A DNA stretch of 20,873 bases from the NCBI GenBank assembly GCA_051007175.1, contig JBPCSL010000070.1, positions 1 through 20,873 on the forward strand. The letters are read 5' to 3'. Shown here piece by piece: positions 13,313-20,873 of this stretch. The stretch comes from Mxb001 sp051007175 (GTDB taxonomy: Bacteria; Actinomycetota; Actinomycetes; S36-B12). The translations under genes were made by a program, and so were the position numbers. Under the pieces are notes generated by a model that ran no database searches, had not been told where the DNA came from, and was given only the letters and a program-made list of their open reading frames with translations. Positions within the stretch are counted from its first letter, which is position 1. Every line of letters starts with the position of its first letter.

Positions 13313-14390
13313 TCGCGCGCTCGCGGACATCGTCGCGGGCATCGCCTCCCCCGACCGCGACGCGTTCCGTGCCGCCGAGGAGCGCTGGGGCAGCCTCACC
13401 AAGCCCCCGGGCTCGCTCGGACGCCTCGAAGACCTCGGCACCTGGTGGGCGAGCGTGCGGGGAGAGTGTCCCGCACCACCGCCGCAGCGCCCGGTGCTCG
13501 TGATCTTCGCCGCCGACCACGGCGTCGCGCGCACCGCACGCACATCGGCGTACCCACCCGAGGTCACCGCGCAGATGGTGCGCACCTTCCTGGCCGAGCG
13601 CGCCGCCGCGAATGCCCTCGGCCGGCAGGTGGGTGCCCGCGTCCGCGTCATCGACATGGGCGTGGACGCCGATCCGGAGTACGCCGATGACCTGGACGCC
13701 GCGGTGGCGCGTCATCGCGTCCGGCGTGCCAGCGGCTCCATCGACCGCGAGGATGCCATGACGGCGGCGGAGACCCAGCTGGCATTCGACGCAGGGGTCG
13801 CCGTCGCGGATGCGGAGATCGATGCCGGGTCCGATCTCCTCATTGCCGGGGACATGGGCATCGGCAATACCACCGCGGCGGCCGCCATCACCGGCCTTCT
13901 CGCCCCCGCCGACGTCATCGCCGTCGTCGGCCGCGGCACCGGCATCGATGACGCGACGTGGATGCGCAAGTGCGCCGCGGTGCGCGACGCCATGCGCCGC
14001 GGCAAGGATCTCAAGGGATCGCCGCTGGAGCTCCTCGCGGCCATCGGCGGCCCGGACATCGCTGCCATGGTCGGCTTCCTGCTGCGCGCAGCGCAGCGCC
14101 GCACGCCGATTGTCCTCGACGGCACCGTCCCCACGGCAGCCGCTCTCGTCGCGCATCGCGCCGCCTATCGCGCGCGCGACTGGTGGCAGGCGGGTCACCG
14201 GTCCACGGAGCCCGCGCACTCGGCGGCACTCGACCGACTCGATCTCGTGCCGCTGCTCGACCTGCGCATGAGGCTGGGCGAGGGCACCGGGGCTCTCCTC
14301 GCGGTGCCGCTCATCGCGGCCGCCGCCGCCGCGCTTGCCGAGATGCAGACCTTCGCCGAGGCCGGTGTCAGCACACCCGACGCGCCATGA
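13302..14390 (+). CDS. cobT: Nicotinate-nucleotide-dimethylbenzimidazole phosphoribosyltransferase CobT
   Basis: CobT makes alpha-ribazole phosphate, the activated lower ligand, from dimethylbenzimidazole and nicotinate mononucleotide. The 362-aa protein has the family landmarks: LTKPPGSLGRLEDL (32-45), FAADHGVA (69-76), YPPEVTAQMV (84-93), AGDMGIGNTTAAAA (182-195), GRGTGIDD (210-217) and RLGEGTGA (324-331), whose Glu327 corresponds to the catalytic glutamate. The ATG at 13302 lies inside the cobU 3' end (11-bp overlap), and the family N-terminus fits. The stop overlaps the cobS start (ATGA). The NaMN substrate links this operon to NAD metabolism (nadA is also in the window but is not part of the operon). 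Confidence 0.95.
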   Translation: MDADRALADIVAGIASPDRDAFRAAEERWGSLTKPPGSLGRLEDLGTWWASVRGECPAPPPQRPVLVIFAADHGVARTARTSAYPPEVTAQMVRTFLAERAAANALGRQVGARVRVIDMGVDADPEYADDLDAAVARHRVRRASGSIDREDAMTAAETQLAFDAGVAVADAEIDAGSDLLIAGDMGIGNTTAAAAITGLLAPADVIAVVGRGTGIDDATWMRKCAAVRDAMRRGKDLKGSPLELLAAIGGPDIAAMVGFLLRAAQRRTPIVLDGTVPTAAALVAHRAAYRARDWWQAGHRSTEPAHSAALDRLDLVPLLDLRMRLGEGTGALLAVPLIAAAAAALAEMQTFAEAGVSTPDAP

Positions 14391-15169
14391 GCGCGGTCCG
14401 CCTCGCCATTGGCACCTTCACGATCTTCCCCGCAGGGATGCCCGCCCGCGTGGATCGGGCATCGGCGCGGGGCGCGATGCTGCTCGCCCCTCTCCTGGGA
14501 CTGCTGCTCGGCGCGATCGCGGCGGCGATCATGTGGGCCGTCCGCACCGTCGCCGGGGCGGCGTACGGCGACCTTCTCGCGGCGACTCTCGCCGTGGGGG
14601 CGCTCGCCTACATGACGCGCGCGCTGCATCTCGACGGGCTCGCCGACAGCGCGGACGCCCTCGGCAGCGGGCGAAGGGGGCCGGCGGCACTGGAGATTGC
14701 CAGGCGCGGCGACATCGGGCCGTTCGGAGTCGCCACGCTCGTCATCGTCCTCCTCGTCGACGTCGCGGCACTCGCCATGAGTGCCTCGGCACATCACGGC
14801 ACCGTCGCCGTCGTGCTCGCGGTGGCCACCGGTCGCCTTGCGGCGACCTGGGCCTGCGTGCGCGGCATCCCCGCCGCGCGACCGGAGGGCCTGGGTGCCC
14901 TCGTCGCCGGGACGGTGCCCCTGCTCGCCGCCCTGGCCTGGACCGTCGCCCTCGCCGGCATCGCCCTCGGGCTCGCCTACGCGGACGACGACAGCACCAT
15001 GCGCGAGATCCTCGCGGCACCGCTGTCGATCCTGGTGGGCCTCGGCGTCGCCCTGCTGCTTGTCCGACGCAGCGTCTCGCGCATGGGTGGCATCACCGGA
15101 GACACGCTCGGCGCGACCATCGAGGTCGGTACGTGCGCCACCCTCGTGGCTTTCGCCCTCGGTGCCTGA
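14387..15169 (+). CDS. cobS: Adenosylcobinamide-GDP ribazoletransferase CobS
   Basis: CobS is an integral membrane enzyme that joins adenosylcobinamide-GDP to alpha-ribazole (or its phosphate), giving cobalamin (phosphate). The 260-aa protein shows the family motif HLDGLADSADALGSG (81-95), EIARRGDIGPFGV (103-115) and the C-terminal GGITGDTLGATIEV, amid about six hydrophobic segments. Length is usual. It is the last gene of the riboswitch-led series. Only 17 bp separate it from gcvT, and those carry a separate promoter-like hexamer. No CobC-type phosphatase gene is visible nearby. Confidence 0.93.
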   Translation: MSAVRLAIGTFTIFPAGMPARVDRASARGAMLLAPLLGLLLGAIAAAIMWAVRTVAGAAYGDLLAATLAVGALAYMTRALHLDGLADSADALGSGRRGPAALEIARRGDIGPFGVATLVIVLLVDVAALAMSASAHHGTVAVVLAVATGRLAATWACVRGIPAARPEGLGALVAGTVPLLAALAWTVALAGIALGLAYADDDSTMREILAAPLSILVGLGVALLLVRRSVSRMGGITGDTLGATIEVGTCATLVAFALGA

Positions 15170-15174
15170 GCGGC

Positions 15175-15180
15175 TACGGT
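15175..15180 (+). promoter_or_regulatory. -10 hexamer TACGGT for gcvT, leaderless type
   Basis: TACGGTCAGCGCATG places the hexamer 6 nt before the gcvT ATG at 15187, with no ribosome binding site between. It sits in the 17-bp gap after cobS, so gcvT could be transcribed independently of the B12 operon. Confidence 0.6.
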
Positions 15181-15186
15181 CAGCGC

Positions 15187-16263
15187 ATGACGCTGCGCGA
15201 GACGCCCCTGCACGCACGCCACGCGGCCCTCGGCGCCAAGATGGCTGACTTCGGCGGATGGGATATGCCCATCGAGTACGCCGGCACCGTGGCCGAGCAC
15301 ACCGCGGTGCGGGAGGCGGTCGGCGTCTTCGACGTCTCCCACATGGGCTACGCCGAGATCCATGGTCCGGGTGCCGTCGACTGGGTCAACACCGTGCTCG
15401 CGAGCGATCTCACGAGGATCGTCGCCGGCCAGGCGCAGTACTCACTTCTGTGCGACGCCGCCGGAGGCGTGATCGACGACCTCATCGTCTACCGGGTCAA
15501 CGACGACGCCCTCTTCATCGTCCCCAACGCGTCGAACTCCGATGCCGTGGTGGCCACTCTGCAGGCCGCCGCCCAGGGATCCGGGATCACGGTCGACGAT
15601 CGTCGCGAGGATTACGCCATCCTCGCCATCCAGGGACCTGACAGCGATCGCGTCCTCGACGCGGTGGGCCTGCCGAGCGGACATGACTACATGACCTTCG
15701 TGCGCGGCAGCTGGCGTGACACGCCGGCGGTGGTGGCGCGCACGGGCTACACCGGCGAGCGCGGCTACGAGGTGCTCGTCCCCGCGGATCGCGTCGTCGA
15801 CCTGTGGGATGCGGTCGTGGCCGCGGGCGCGACGCCGGCAGGGCTCGGCGCCCGCGACACCCTGCGCACCGAGATGGGCTACCCCCTGCATGGCCATGAG
15901 CTCTCCGCCGAGATCAGCCCCGTGCAGGCGCGCGCCGGCTGGGCCATCGGCTGGGACAAGCCCGCGTTCCACGGGCGCGACGCTCTCGTGGCGGAGAAGA
16001 CTGCGGGACCGCGGCGCGTGCTCCGCGGCCTGCTCGCTCAGGAGCGCGCGATCCCGCGGGCCGGCATGTCGGTCCTGCGCGAGGGCACGGTGGTCGGCGA
16101 GCTCACGAGCGGGACTTTCTCGCCGACCCTCAAGCAGGGCATCGGCCTAGCCCTGCTGGACCCCACGGTGAGCGAGGGAGATGAGGTCGTGGTGGACGTG
16201 CGGGGCCGTCAGGCTCGCTTCGTCGTCACGCGTCCGCCGTTCGTGGAGTCGCACGTCCGCTGA
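15187..16263 (+). CDS. gcvT: Aminomethyltransferase, glycine cleavage T protein
   Basis: GcvT transfers the aminomethyl carbon from the H protein to tetrahydrofolate, releasing ammonia. The 358-aa protein begins TLRETPLHARHAALGAKMADFGGWDMPIEY and has VFDVSHMG (48-54), QYSLLCDAAGGVIDDLIVYR (84-103, with the conserved catalytic Asp97/98), ARTGYTGERGYEV, GLGARDTLRTEMGYPLHGHEL and the C-terminal barrel with GELTSGTFSPTL. Length and motif order are normal for the family. No gcvH or gcvP is in the window. The lpdA gene that supplies the shared L protein is about 3 kb downstream. Its 3' end overlaps the convergent permease by 38 bp. Confidence 0.95.
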   Translation: MTLRETPLHARHAALGAKMADFGGWDMPIEYAGTVAEHTAVREAVGVFDVSHMGYAEIHGPGAVDWVNTVLASDLTRIVAGQAQYSLLCDAAGGVIDDLIVYRVNDDALFIVPNASNSDAVVATLQAAAQGSGITVDDRREDYAILAIQGPDSDRVLDAVGLPSGHDYMTFVRGSWRDTPAVVARTGYTGERGYEVLVPADRVVDLWDAVVAAGATPAGLGARDTLRTEMGYPLHGHELSAEISPVQARAGWAIGWDKPAFHGRDALVAEKTAGPRRVLRGLLAQERAIPRAGMSVLREGTVVGELTSGTFSPTLKQGIGLALLDPTVSEGDEVVVDVRGRQARFVVTRPPFVESHVR

Positions 16264-17659
16264 CGAGGAGTCCCACGAAGGTCAGCACCACCACGGTGGT
16301 CACGCCCGCCAGGGGAGCGACCAGCTCCCACCCCGTCGGCAGGGGGAAGAGCGAGAAGTACATGACGATGACGACGATGACGACCCCGGCGGACGGGATC
16401 AGACAGGCCAGGCGCAGCCGTCCCCCGCGCCGCCACAGGACAATGGCGGCTGCCACGCACGCGGCCCCGTAGGCCGACACGATGAGCACGCCCGCGTAAT
16501 CGCTCACCAACTCGAAGACCGAGAACGGGCTGCCCGCAGTGGGGATGATGGAGAGGGCGACGATGATCGACCCGATGATGGCCGTCACCACACTGCCGAG
16601 CACGGGAGTGGACCACCGGCGCGACAGCACGGCGAGGCGGCCGGGGAGAAGCCCGTCGCGGGCGAAGGCATACATGATGCGACCGCCCGCGATCTGCGCC
16701 GCGATCATGCAGGCGAGGGAGCTGACGGCGCCGCCGAGGGTGATGAAGTCCCCGAGCCCGAGCGAGACATACGTGTCGGCCATATCGCCCGGGAGCGATG
16801 GGCTGTTGATGAATGCCTGCATCTCCTGGGGCGAGGTGCCAAAGGCCCACACGGCGACGCCCGACACCACGATGTAAAAGACATTGACGATGATGGCCGT
16901 CAGCAGGATCGCCATGGGCACGCTGCGCGTCGGGTTCTTCGTCTCCTCTCCCGCGGCAGCCGCCCCCTCGAAGCCCGCCGTGGACAGGATGGCGAAGGTG
17001 ATCGCCAGGCCCATGGCCCCGGTCGTCACCCCCGAGAGACTGAACTCCGAGAAGTCGACCGTCTGGCCCTGCGGGCCACCCACGGTGATGAGCCGGATGA
17101 ACGTGACGGCGACCGTGATCATGATGAGCGTCATGGTGACGCCCTCCATGATGAGCAGCACGTGTCCTGCGAGCCGAGCCGGCCGGATCGAGAAGACCAG
17201 CGCCAGCAGCATGCCCGCGCCCATGACGGCGAAGGTCGCAGTGTCGGAGATGGTGACGTCGAAGACAGCCTCGACGAAGCCCACCGTGAAGATGCCGAAC
17301 GAGGAAGCGGTGACCGCCGTGAACGTGCAGTACGCCATGAGCAGCCACATGCCGGACACCGCGCCAGCCTTGGGGCCCAGCTCCAGCCCCACCAGCCCGT
17401 AGAGCGAGCCTGCCGTGCCGTGCCGTCGCGTCAGCACGATGAAGGCCAAGGCGATGGTGGCCAGCGGGACGAGCGCAAGGACGTAGACGACCGGGACCGC
17501 CCCGCCCACCTGCTCAGCCATGGCCTGGGGGTTGAGGCTCACCGACATGCTCGGGCCCACGACGGCCAGGGACACGGCCACGGCGCCCAGCAGCCCGAGA
17601 TTGCGGACAAGACCAACGGCGGGGGGCTTCTCTCGCTCAAGGGCGGGCGGAGCGCTCAT
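16226..17659 (-). CDS. APC-superfamily amino acid permease
   Basis: The 477-aa inner-membrane transporter has about twelve hydrophobic segments and typical APC features. LVRNLGLLGAVAVSLAVVGP forms helix 1 with a glycine-rich break. STAGFEGAAAAGEETKNPTRSVPMAI (about 230-255) is the conserved GFE...EET/KNP loop, and GGRIMYAFARDGLLP is the conserved cytosolic loop after helix 8. Substrate cannot be named. The ATG at 17659 is chosen because TAGGGT lies 8 nt upstream and the residues before it in the open frame are unrelated. The C-terminus (RATPRTADA) overlaps the gcvT 3' end. It is divergent from pepA, which would release amino acids from peptides. Confidence 0.9.
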   Translation of the reverse strand: MSAPPALEREKPPAVGLVRNLGLLGAVAVSLAVVGPSMSVSLNPQAMAEQVGGAVPVVYVLALVPLATIALAFIVLTRRHGTAGSLYGLVGLELGPKAGAVSGMWLLMAYCTFTAVTASSFGIFTVGFVEAVFDVTISDTATFAVMGAGMLLALVFSIRPARLAGHVLLIMEGVTMTLIMITVAVTFIRLITVGGPQGQTVDFSEFSLSGVTTGAMGLAITFAILSTAGFEGAAAAGEETKNPTRSVPMAILLTAIIVNVFYIVVSGVAVWAFGTSPQEMQAFINSPSLPGDMADTYVSLGLGDFITLGGAVSSLACMIAAQIAGGRIMYAFARDGLLPGRLAVLSRRWSTPVLGSVVTAIIGSIIVALSIIPTAGSPFSVFELVSDYAGVLIVSAYGAACVAAAIVLWRRGGRLRLACLIPSAGVVIVVIVMYFSLFPLPTGWELVAPLAGVTTVVVLTFVGLLVSGRATPRTADA

Positions 17660-17667
17660 GACCCGCG

Positions 17668-17673
17668 ACCCTA
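17668..17673 (-). promoter_or_regulatory. -10 hexamer TAGGGT for the permease
   Basis: The minus strand reads TAGGGT, then 8 nt (CGCGGGTC), then ATG. This mirrors the pepA promoter on the other strand (TAGGGT, CGCTTCCC, ATG). A 5' leader of at most about two bases is expected. Confidence 0.5.
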
Positions 17674-17706
17674 GCCACTCCCCGGACGCCCTTCCATGAC
17701 CTGCCC

Positions 17707-17712
17707 TAGGGT
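17707..17712 (+). promoter_or_regulatory. -10 hexamer TAGGGT for pepA
   Basis: TAGGGTCGCTTCCCATG places the hexamer 8 nt before the pepA start, with no ribosome binding site. Only 33 bp separate it from the divergent permease hexamer, so the -35 zones of the two promoters would overlap. Confidence 0.5.
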
Positions 17713-17720
17713 CGCTTCCC

Positions 17721-19214
17721 ATGACCACCGTCGCCCTCACCACGACCGCGCCCGCCGACCTCGCCGTCGATGCCCTCGTCATCGGCATCACCACCGATGC
17801 CAAGAAGCGCCTCGAGGCGCCCCCCGCCCTGCCGAAGGACACGCGCAAGGCCATCGAGTCGGCCCTCGAGGCCGTGGGAGCGACCGGCAAGCTTGGCGAG
17901 CTCACGCGCATCCCCGGCGCGGGACTGGTGAAGGCGCCCATCGTCTTGGCAGTCGGCCTCGGTGACGTGCGCATCCTCGACTACGAAAAGGTGCGCCGCA
18001 CCGCGGGCGGCGCCCTGCGGAGCCTCGCCGGCGTTGCATCGGCCGCCATCGTCGTGACCGATCCCGACGGGCCGCGAGTCGAGTCCATCGCCGAGGGTGC
18101 CCTCCTCGGCAACTACGCATTCCACGCCTTCCGCGGCAAGACCGCCGAGGCGCAAGCGTCGCCCGTCGAGAAGATCCTCATCACCGGCGACCCCAAGGAC
18201 AAGGACCAGGCCGCGGCACTCGAGCGCGCCCAGGTCATCGCGATCGCGGTGAATCATGCGCGCGATCTCGTCAACACACCCCCGTCCGCCCTCCCACCGG
18301 AGGAGATCGCCCAGGAGGCGATCGAGGCCGTGAAGAAGCTGCCCGTCACCGTCGAGGTCTGGGACGAGGCGCACTTGGCCGACGAGGATTTCGGCGGGAT
18401 CCTCGCGGTGGGACAGGGCTCCGCCAATCCACCGCGGCTCGTCCGGATGGAGTACTCGCCCAAGGGCGCCAAGCGCACGATCGCTCTGGTGGGCAAGGGG
18501 GTCACCTTCGACTCCGGCGGCCTGTCCCTGAAGCCGCCGAAGGCCATGGAGACCATGAAGTGCGACATGAGCGGCGCGGCCGCGGTGATCACCGCCATGG
18601 CAGCGATCGCCCGACTGAAGCCCAAGGTGCGCGTCATCGGCTGGATCCCGACCGTCGAGAACATGCCCGGTGGTGCAGCGCAGCGGCCCGGCGATGTCAT
18701 CACGATCTACGGCGGCCGGACCGTCGAGGTCCTCAACACCGACGCCGAGGGACGCCTCATCCTTGCCGACGCCATCGTCAAGGCAGCCGAGGACAAGCCC
18801 GACCTCATCCTTGATGCCGCCACGCTCACCGGCGCCCAGACGATCGCGCTCGGCGATCGCACCTCCGGGGTCATGGGCAATGACGACGCCGTGCGGGACG
18901 CCGTCTGGGAGTCCTCGAGGCGCGCCGGCGAGACGATGTGGCACATGCCGATCCCCGAGGAGTCCCGAGGCACCCTGGACTCCCCTATCGCCGACATCAA
19001 GAACATCGGCGATGGCAAGGGCGGGATGCTGAGCGCCGCCGCCTTCCTCGCGGAGTTCGTACCCGAGGGCACGGCCTGGGTGCACCTCGACATCGCGGGG
19101 CCGGCGTTCAACGAGGGCGGTCCCTACGGCTACACCCCCAAGGGCGGCACGGGGGCCGCCGTGCGCACCTTCATCCAGGTGGCGGAGGACGCCGCGGCCG
19201 GTCTGCTCCCCTAG
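17721..19214 (+). CDS. pepA: Leucyl aminopeptidase (M17 family)
   Basis: M17 aminopeptidases are cytosolic two-metal hexamers that remove N-terminal residues from peptides. The 497-aa protein has a variable N-domain (1-165) and the catalytic C-domain: VGKGVTFDSGGLSLKP (257-272, metal ligands Lys259 and Asp264, catalytic Lys271), MKCDMSGAAAV (Asp282) and the M17 signature NTDAEGRL (339-346, Asp341, Glu343, Arg345). All metal ligands are present. The start at 17721 is supported by the start-proximal -10 hexamer and by the absence of credible upstream starts. It is divergent from the permease, and lpdA follows after 82 bp. Confidence 0.95.
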   Translation: MTTVALTTTAPADLAVDALVIGITTDAKKRLEAPPALPKDTRKAIESALEAVGATGKLGELTRIPGAGLVKAPIVLAVGLGDVRILDYEKVRRTAGGALRSLAGVASAAIVVTDPDGPRVESIAEGALLGNYAFHAFRGKTAEAQASPVEKILITGDPKDKDQAAALERAQVIAIAVNHARDLVNTPPSALPPEEIAQEAIEAVKKLPVTVEVWDEAHLADEDFGGILAVGQGSANPPRLVRMEYSPKGAKRTIALVGKGVTFDSGGLSLKPPKAMETMKCDMSGAAAVITAMAAIARLKPKVRVIGWIPTVENMPGGAAQRPGDVITIYGGRTVEVLNTDAEGRLILADAIVKAAEDKPDLILDAATLTGAQTIALGDRTSGVMGNDDAVRDAVWESSRRAGETMWHMPIPEESRGTLDSPIADIKNIGDGKGGMLSAAAFLAEFVPEGTAWVHLDIAGPAFNEGGPYGYTPKGGTGAAVRTFIQVAEDAAAGLLP

Positions 19215-19230
19215 CCCGGCCACCCGCCCT

Positions 19231-19248
19231 GGCGAGGGGGGCCCCGCC
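19231..19248 (+). terminator. GC-rich inverted repeat after pepA
   Basis: GGCGAGGGGGGCCCCGCC contains the inverted repeat GGC...GGGG / CCCC-GCC just after the pepA stop. It could slow or end transcription, but it has no U-tract and is short. Confidence 0.25.
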
Positions 19249-19296
19249 GCACGATGGAAGGATGAGGGTCCACGGGCGGTGAGGGGAGCAGGACCG

Positions 19297-20664
19297 TTGA
19301 CCCACGCAGATGTCGTCATCCTCGGAGGCGGTAGCGGCGGTTACGCCTGCGCCCTGCGGGCCTCGCAGCTCGGCCTGTCGGTGGTCCTCATCGAGAAGGG
19401 CAAGCTCGGGGGCACCTGCCTGCACCGCGGCTGCATCCCCACCAAGGCCCTGCTCCATGCCGCCGAGGTCGCGGACTCCGCGCGGGACAGCGAGCACTTC
19501 GGGGTCCGAGCCACCCTCGACGGCATCGACATGGACAAGGTCAACGACTACCGCGACGGCGTCGTCGGCCGCCTCTACAAGGGCCTGCAGGGACTGGTGA
19601 AGAGCCGCGACGTCACCTACGTCGAGGGCGAGGGACGCCTGACATCCCCCAACACCGTGACTGTCGACGGCACGACGTACACCGGGACGAGCGTCGTCCT
19701 CGCGACCGGCTCCTACGCGCGCACCCTGCCGGGGCTCGAGATCGGCGGTCGCATCATGACCTCCGACCAGGCGCTCACCCTGGACTACGTGCCCGAGAAG
19801 GTCATCGTCCTGGGGGGCGGCGTGATCGGCGTGGAGTTCGCCAGCGTCTGGAAGTCCTTCGGCGCGGACGTGCACATCATCGAGGCGCTGCCGCGGCTCG
19901 TGCCCGCCGAGGACGAGGCCGTCTCCAAGGCCTTCGAGCGCGCCTACCGCAAGCGCAAGATCAACTTCACGACCGGCGTGCGCTTCCAGTCCGCCACGCA
20001 GGACGACAGCGGCGTGCACGTGACGCTGGAGAACGGCGACACCCTCGATGCGGACCTGCTCCTCGTCGCCGTCGGGCGCGGCCCGCAGACGGCAGAACTC
20101 GGCTTCGAGGAAGCCGGCATCGCGATGGACCGCGGATGGGTCCTCGTCGACGACCGGCAGCGCACGAACGTCCCGGGCGTCTTCGCTGTCGGCGACATCA
20201 CGCCCGGACTGCAGTTGGCACACCGCGGCTTCCAGCAGGGCATCTTCGTCGCCGAGGAGATCGGCGGCCTCGCGCCCCGGCCCATCCGCGACATCGACAT
20301 CCCACGGGTCACCTACTCGGAGCCCGAGGTCGGGTCCGTGGGACTCACGGAGGCGCAGGCCCGCGAGCAATACGGCGACGACGTGTCGGTCTACGAGTAC
20401 AACCTCGGCGGCAACGGCAAGAGCCAGATCCTCGCGACGACGGGCTTCATCAAGCTCGTCCAGCGCAAGGACGGCCCCGTCATCGGGGTCCACATGCTCG
20501 GCTCCCGCATCGGCGAGCAGATCGGCGAGGCCCAGCTGATCGTGAACTGGGAGGCGTACCCCGAGGACGTCGCCAGCCTCATCCATGCGCACCCCACCCA
20601 GAACGAGGCGATGGGCGAGGCTCATCTCGCACTCGCCGGCAAGCCCCTGCACGCGCACGCCTGA
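19297..20664 (+). CDS. lpdA: Dihydrolipoamide dehydrogenase (E3)
   Basis: E3 reoxidises the dihydrolipoyl groups of the 2-oxoacid dehydrogenase and glycine cleavage complexes, passing electrons through FAD to NAD+. The 455-aa protein has FAD-binding VVILGGGSGGYACALRA (6-22), the redox disulfide GGTCLHRGCIPTKALLH (Cys41 and Cys46), NAD-binding VIVLGGGVIGVEFASVW (169-185), VFAVGDI and the catalytic dimer-interface HPTQNEA (432-438). A TTG start at 19297 is preferred: GGGGAG lies about 10 nt upstream and THADVVILGGG is the usual beginning. The GTG at 19279 would add six residues. The E2 gene follows after 19 bp, as expected for an E3-E2 operon. Confidence 0.93.
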   Translation: MTHADVVILGGGSGGYACALRASQLGLSVVLIEKGKLGGTCLHRGCIPTKALLHAAEVADSARDSEHFGVRATLDGIDMDKVNDYRDGVVGRLYKGLQGLVKSRDVTYVEGEGRLTSPNTVTVDGTTYTGTSVVLATGSYARTLPGLEIGGRIMTSDQALTLDYVPEKVIVLGGGVIGVEFASVWKSFGADVHIIEALPRLVPAEDEAVSKAFERAYRKRKINFTTGVRFQSATQDDSGVHVTLENGDTLDADLLLVAVGRGPQTAELGFEEAGIAMDRGWVLVDDRQRTNVPGVFAVGDITPGLQLAHRGFQQGIFVAEEIGGLAPRPIRDIDIPRVTYSEPEVGSVGLTEAQAREQYGDDVSVYEYNLGGNGKSQILATTGFIKLVQRKDGPVIGVHMLGSRIGEQIGEAQLIVNWEAYPEDVASLIHAHPTQNEAMGEAHLALAGKPLHAHA

Positions 20665-20683
20665 ACCCGAAGGAGCACGGCTC

Positions 20684-20873
20684 ATGCCGGTATCGGTCAC
20701 GCTTCCCGCTCTCGGTGAGTCCGTCACCGAGGGCACCGTCACGCGCTGGCTGAAGCAGGTCGGCGACACCGTCGTCGCCGACGAGCCGCTGGTCGAGGTC
20801 TCCACCGACAAGGTCGACACCGAGATCCCCGCGCCCGCGAGCGGCGTGCTGCTGGAGATTCGCGCGACCGAGG
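20684..20873 (+). CDS. sucB: 2-oxoacid dehydrogenase E2 (dihydrolipoyl succinyl/acetyltransferase), N-terminal part, cut by window end
   Basis: The visible 63 residues are a lipoyl domain: VSVTLPALGESVTEGTVTRW, then GDTVVADEPLVEVSTDKVDTEIPAP, where the Lys in TDKVDT is lipoylated, then ASGVLLEI. The AAGGAG at 20670-20675 gives a good ribosome binding site 8 nt before the ATG. It directly follows lpdA. From the lipoyl domain alone, succinyl- and acetyltransferase cannot be separated; in actinobacteria this position is usually the gene called sucB. The catalytic domain lies outside the window. Confidence 0.85.
   Translation, partial: MPVSVTLPALGESVTEGTVTRWLKQVGDTVVADEPLVEVSTDKVDTEIPAPASGVLLEIRATE

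Noticed and set aside
17706..19319. Long minus-strand open frame opposite pepA
   Set aside because: It is antisense to a complete, motif-rich M17 peptidase; the translation is a typical high-GC shadow.

Overview
This window is chromosomal DNA of a high-GC actinobacterium. All long genes use GC-rich third codon positions. PspAB, DUF3043 and the MBL-CobU fusion are families I associate with Actinomycetota, and several genes carry a -10 hexamer only 6-8 nt before the start codon, as in leaderless transcripts of that phylum. I cannot name the genus.

Left part (1-5863): the 5' end of a glycerate kinase gene (minus strand) diverges from nadA (quinolinate synthase). Next comes a roughly 1.6 kb inserted segment with an orphan AbiEi-like/DUF559-like gene, AT-richer 21-bp repeats and a purine-rich patch of 17-bp and 10-bp tandem repeats. 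The insert is bracketed by two 82-bp copies of the nadA/pspAB 3' junction. Beyond it lies a minus-strand envelope-stress operon, pspA-htpX-pspAB, and a divergent DUF3043 membrane protein.

Centre (5864-15169): a small conserved minus-strand gene is followed by a clear cobalamin riboswitch. Below it, eight genes joined stop-to-start or overlapping form what looks like one B12 operon. They encode a secreted alpha/alpha-barrel protein, a secreted membrane-anchored beta-type protein, the three parts of an ECF transporter (T, fused double ATPase, S), a PhnP-like metallo-beta-lactamase fused to CobU, CobT and CobS. Read together, these capture a corrinoid at the cell surface, import it, and complete it to cobalamin by nucleotide-loop assembly, all repressed by B12.

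Right part (15175-20873): gcvT (glycine cleavage T protein) has its own leaderless-type promoter. A convergent APC-family amino acid permease overlaps its 3' end. A divergent leucyl aminopeptidase (pepA) follows, then lpdA (dihydrolipoamide dehydrogenase) and the start of a 2-oxoacid dehydrogenase E2 gene (sucB-like), cut by the window end.

The most interesting points are the riboswitch operon with a two-protein, possibly transcobalamin-like surface capture module; the intact PhnP-like domain fused to CobU; the insert that duplicates the nadA 3' end with only synonymous differences; and the recurring start-proximal TACGGT/TAGGGT promoter motif.
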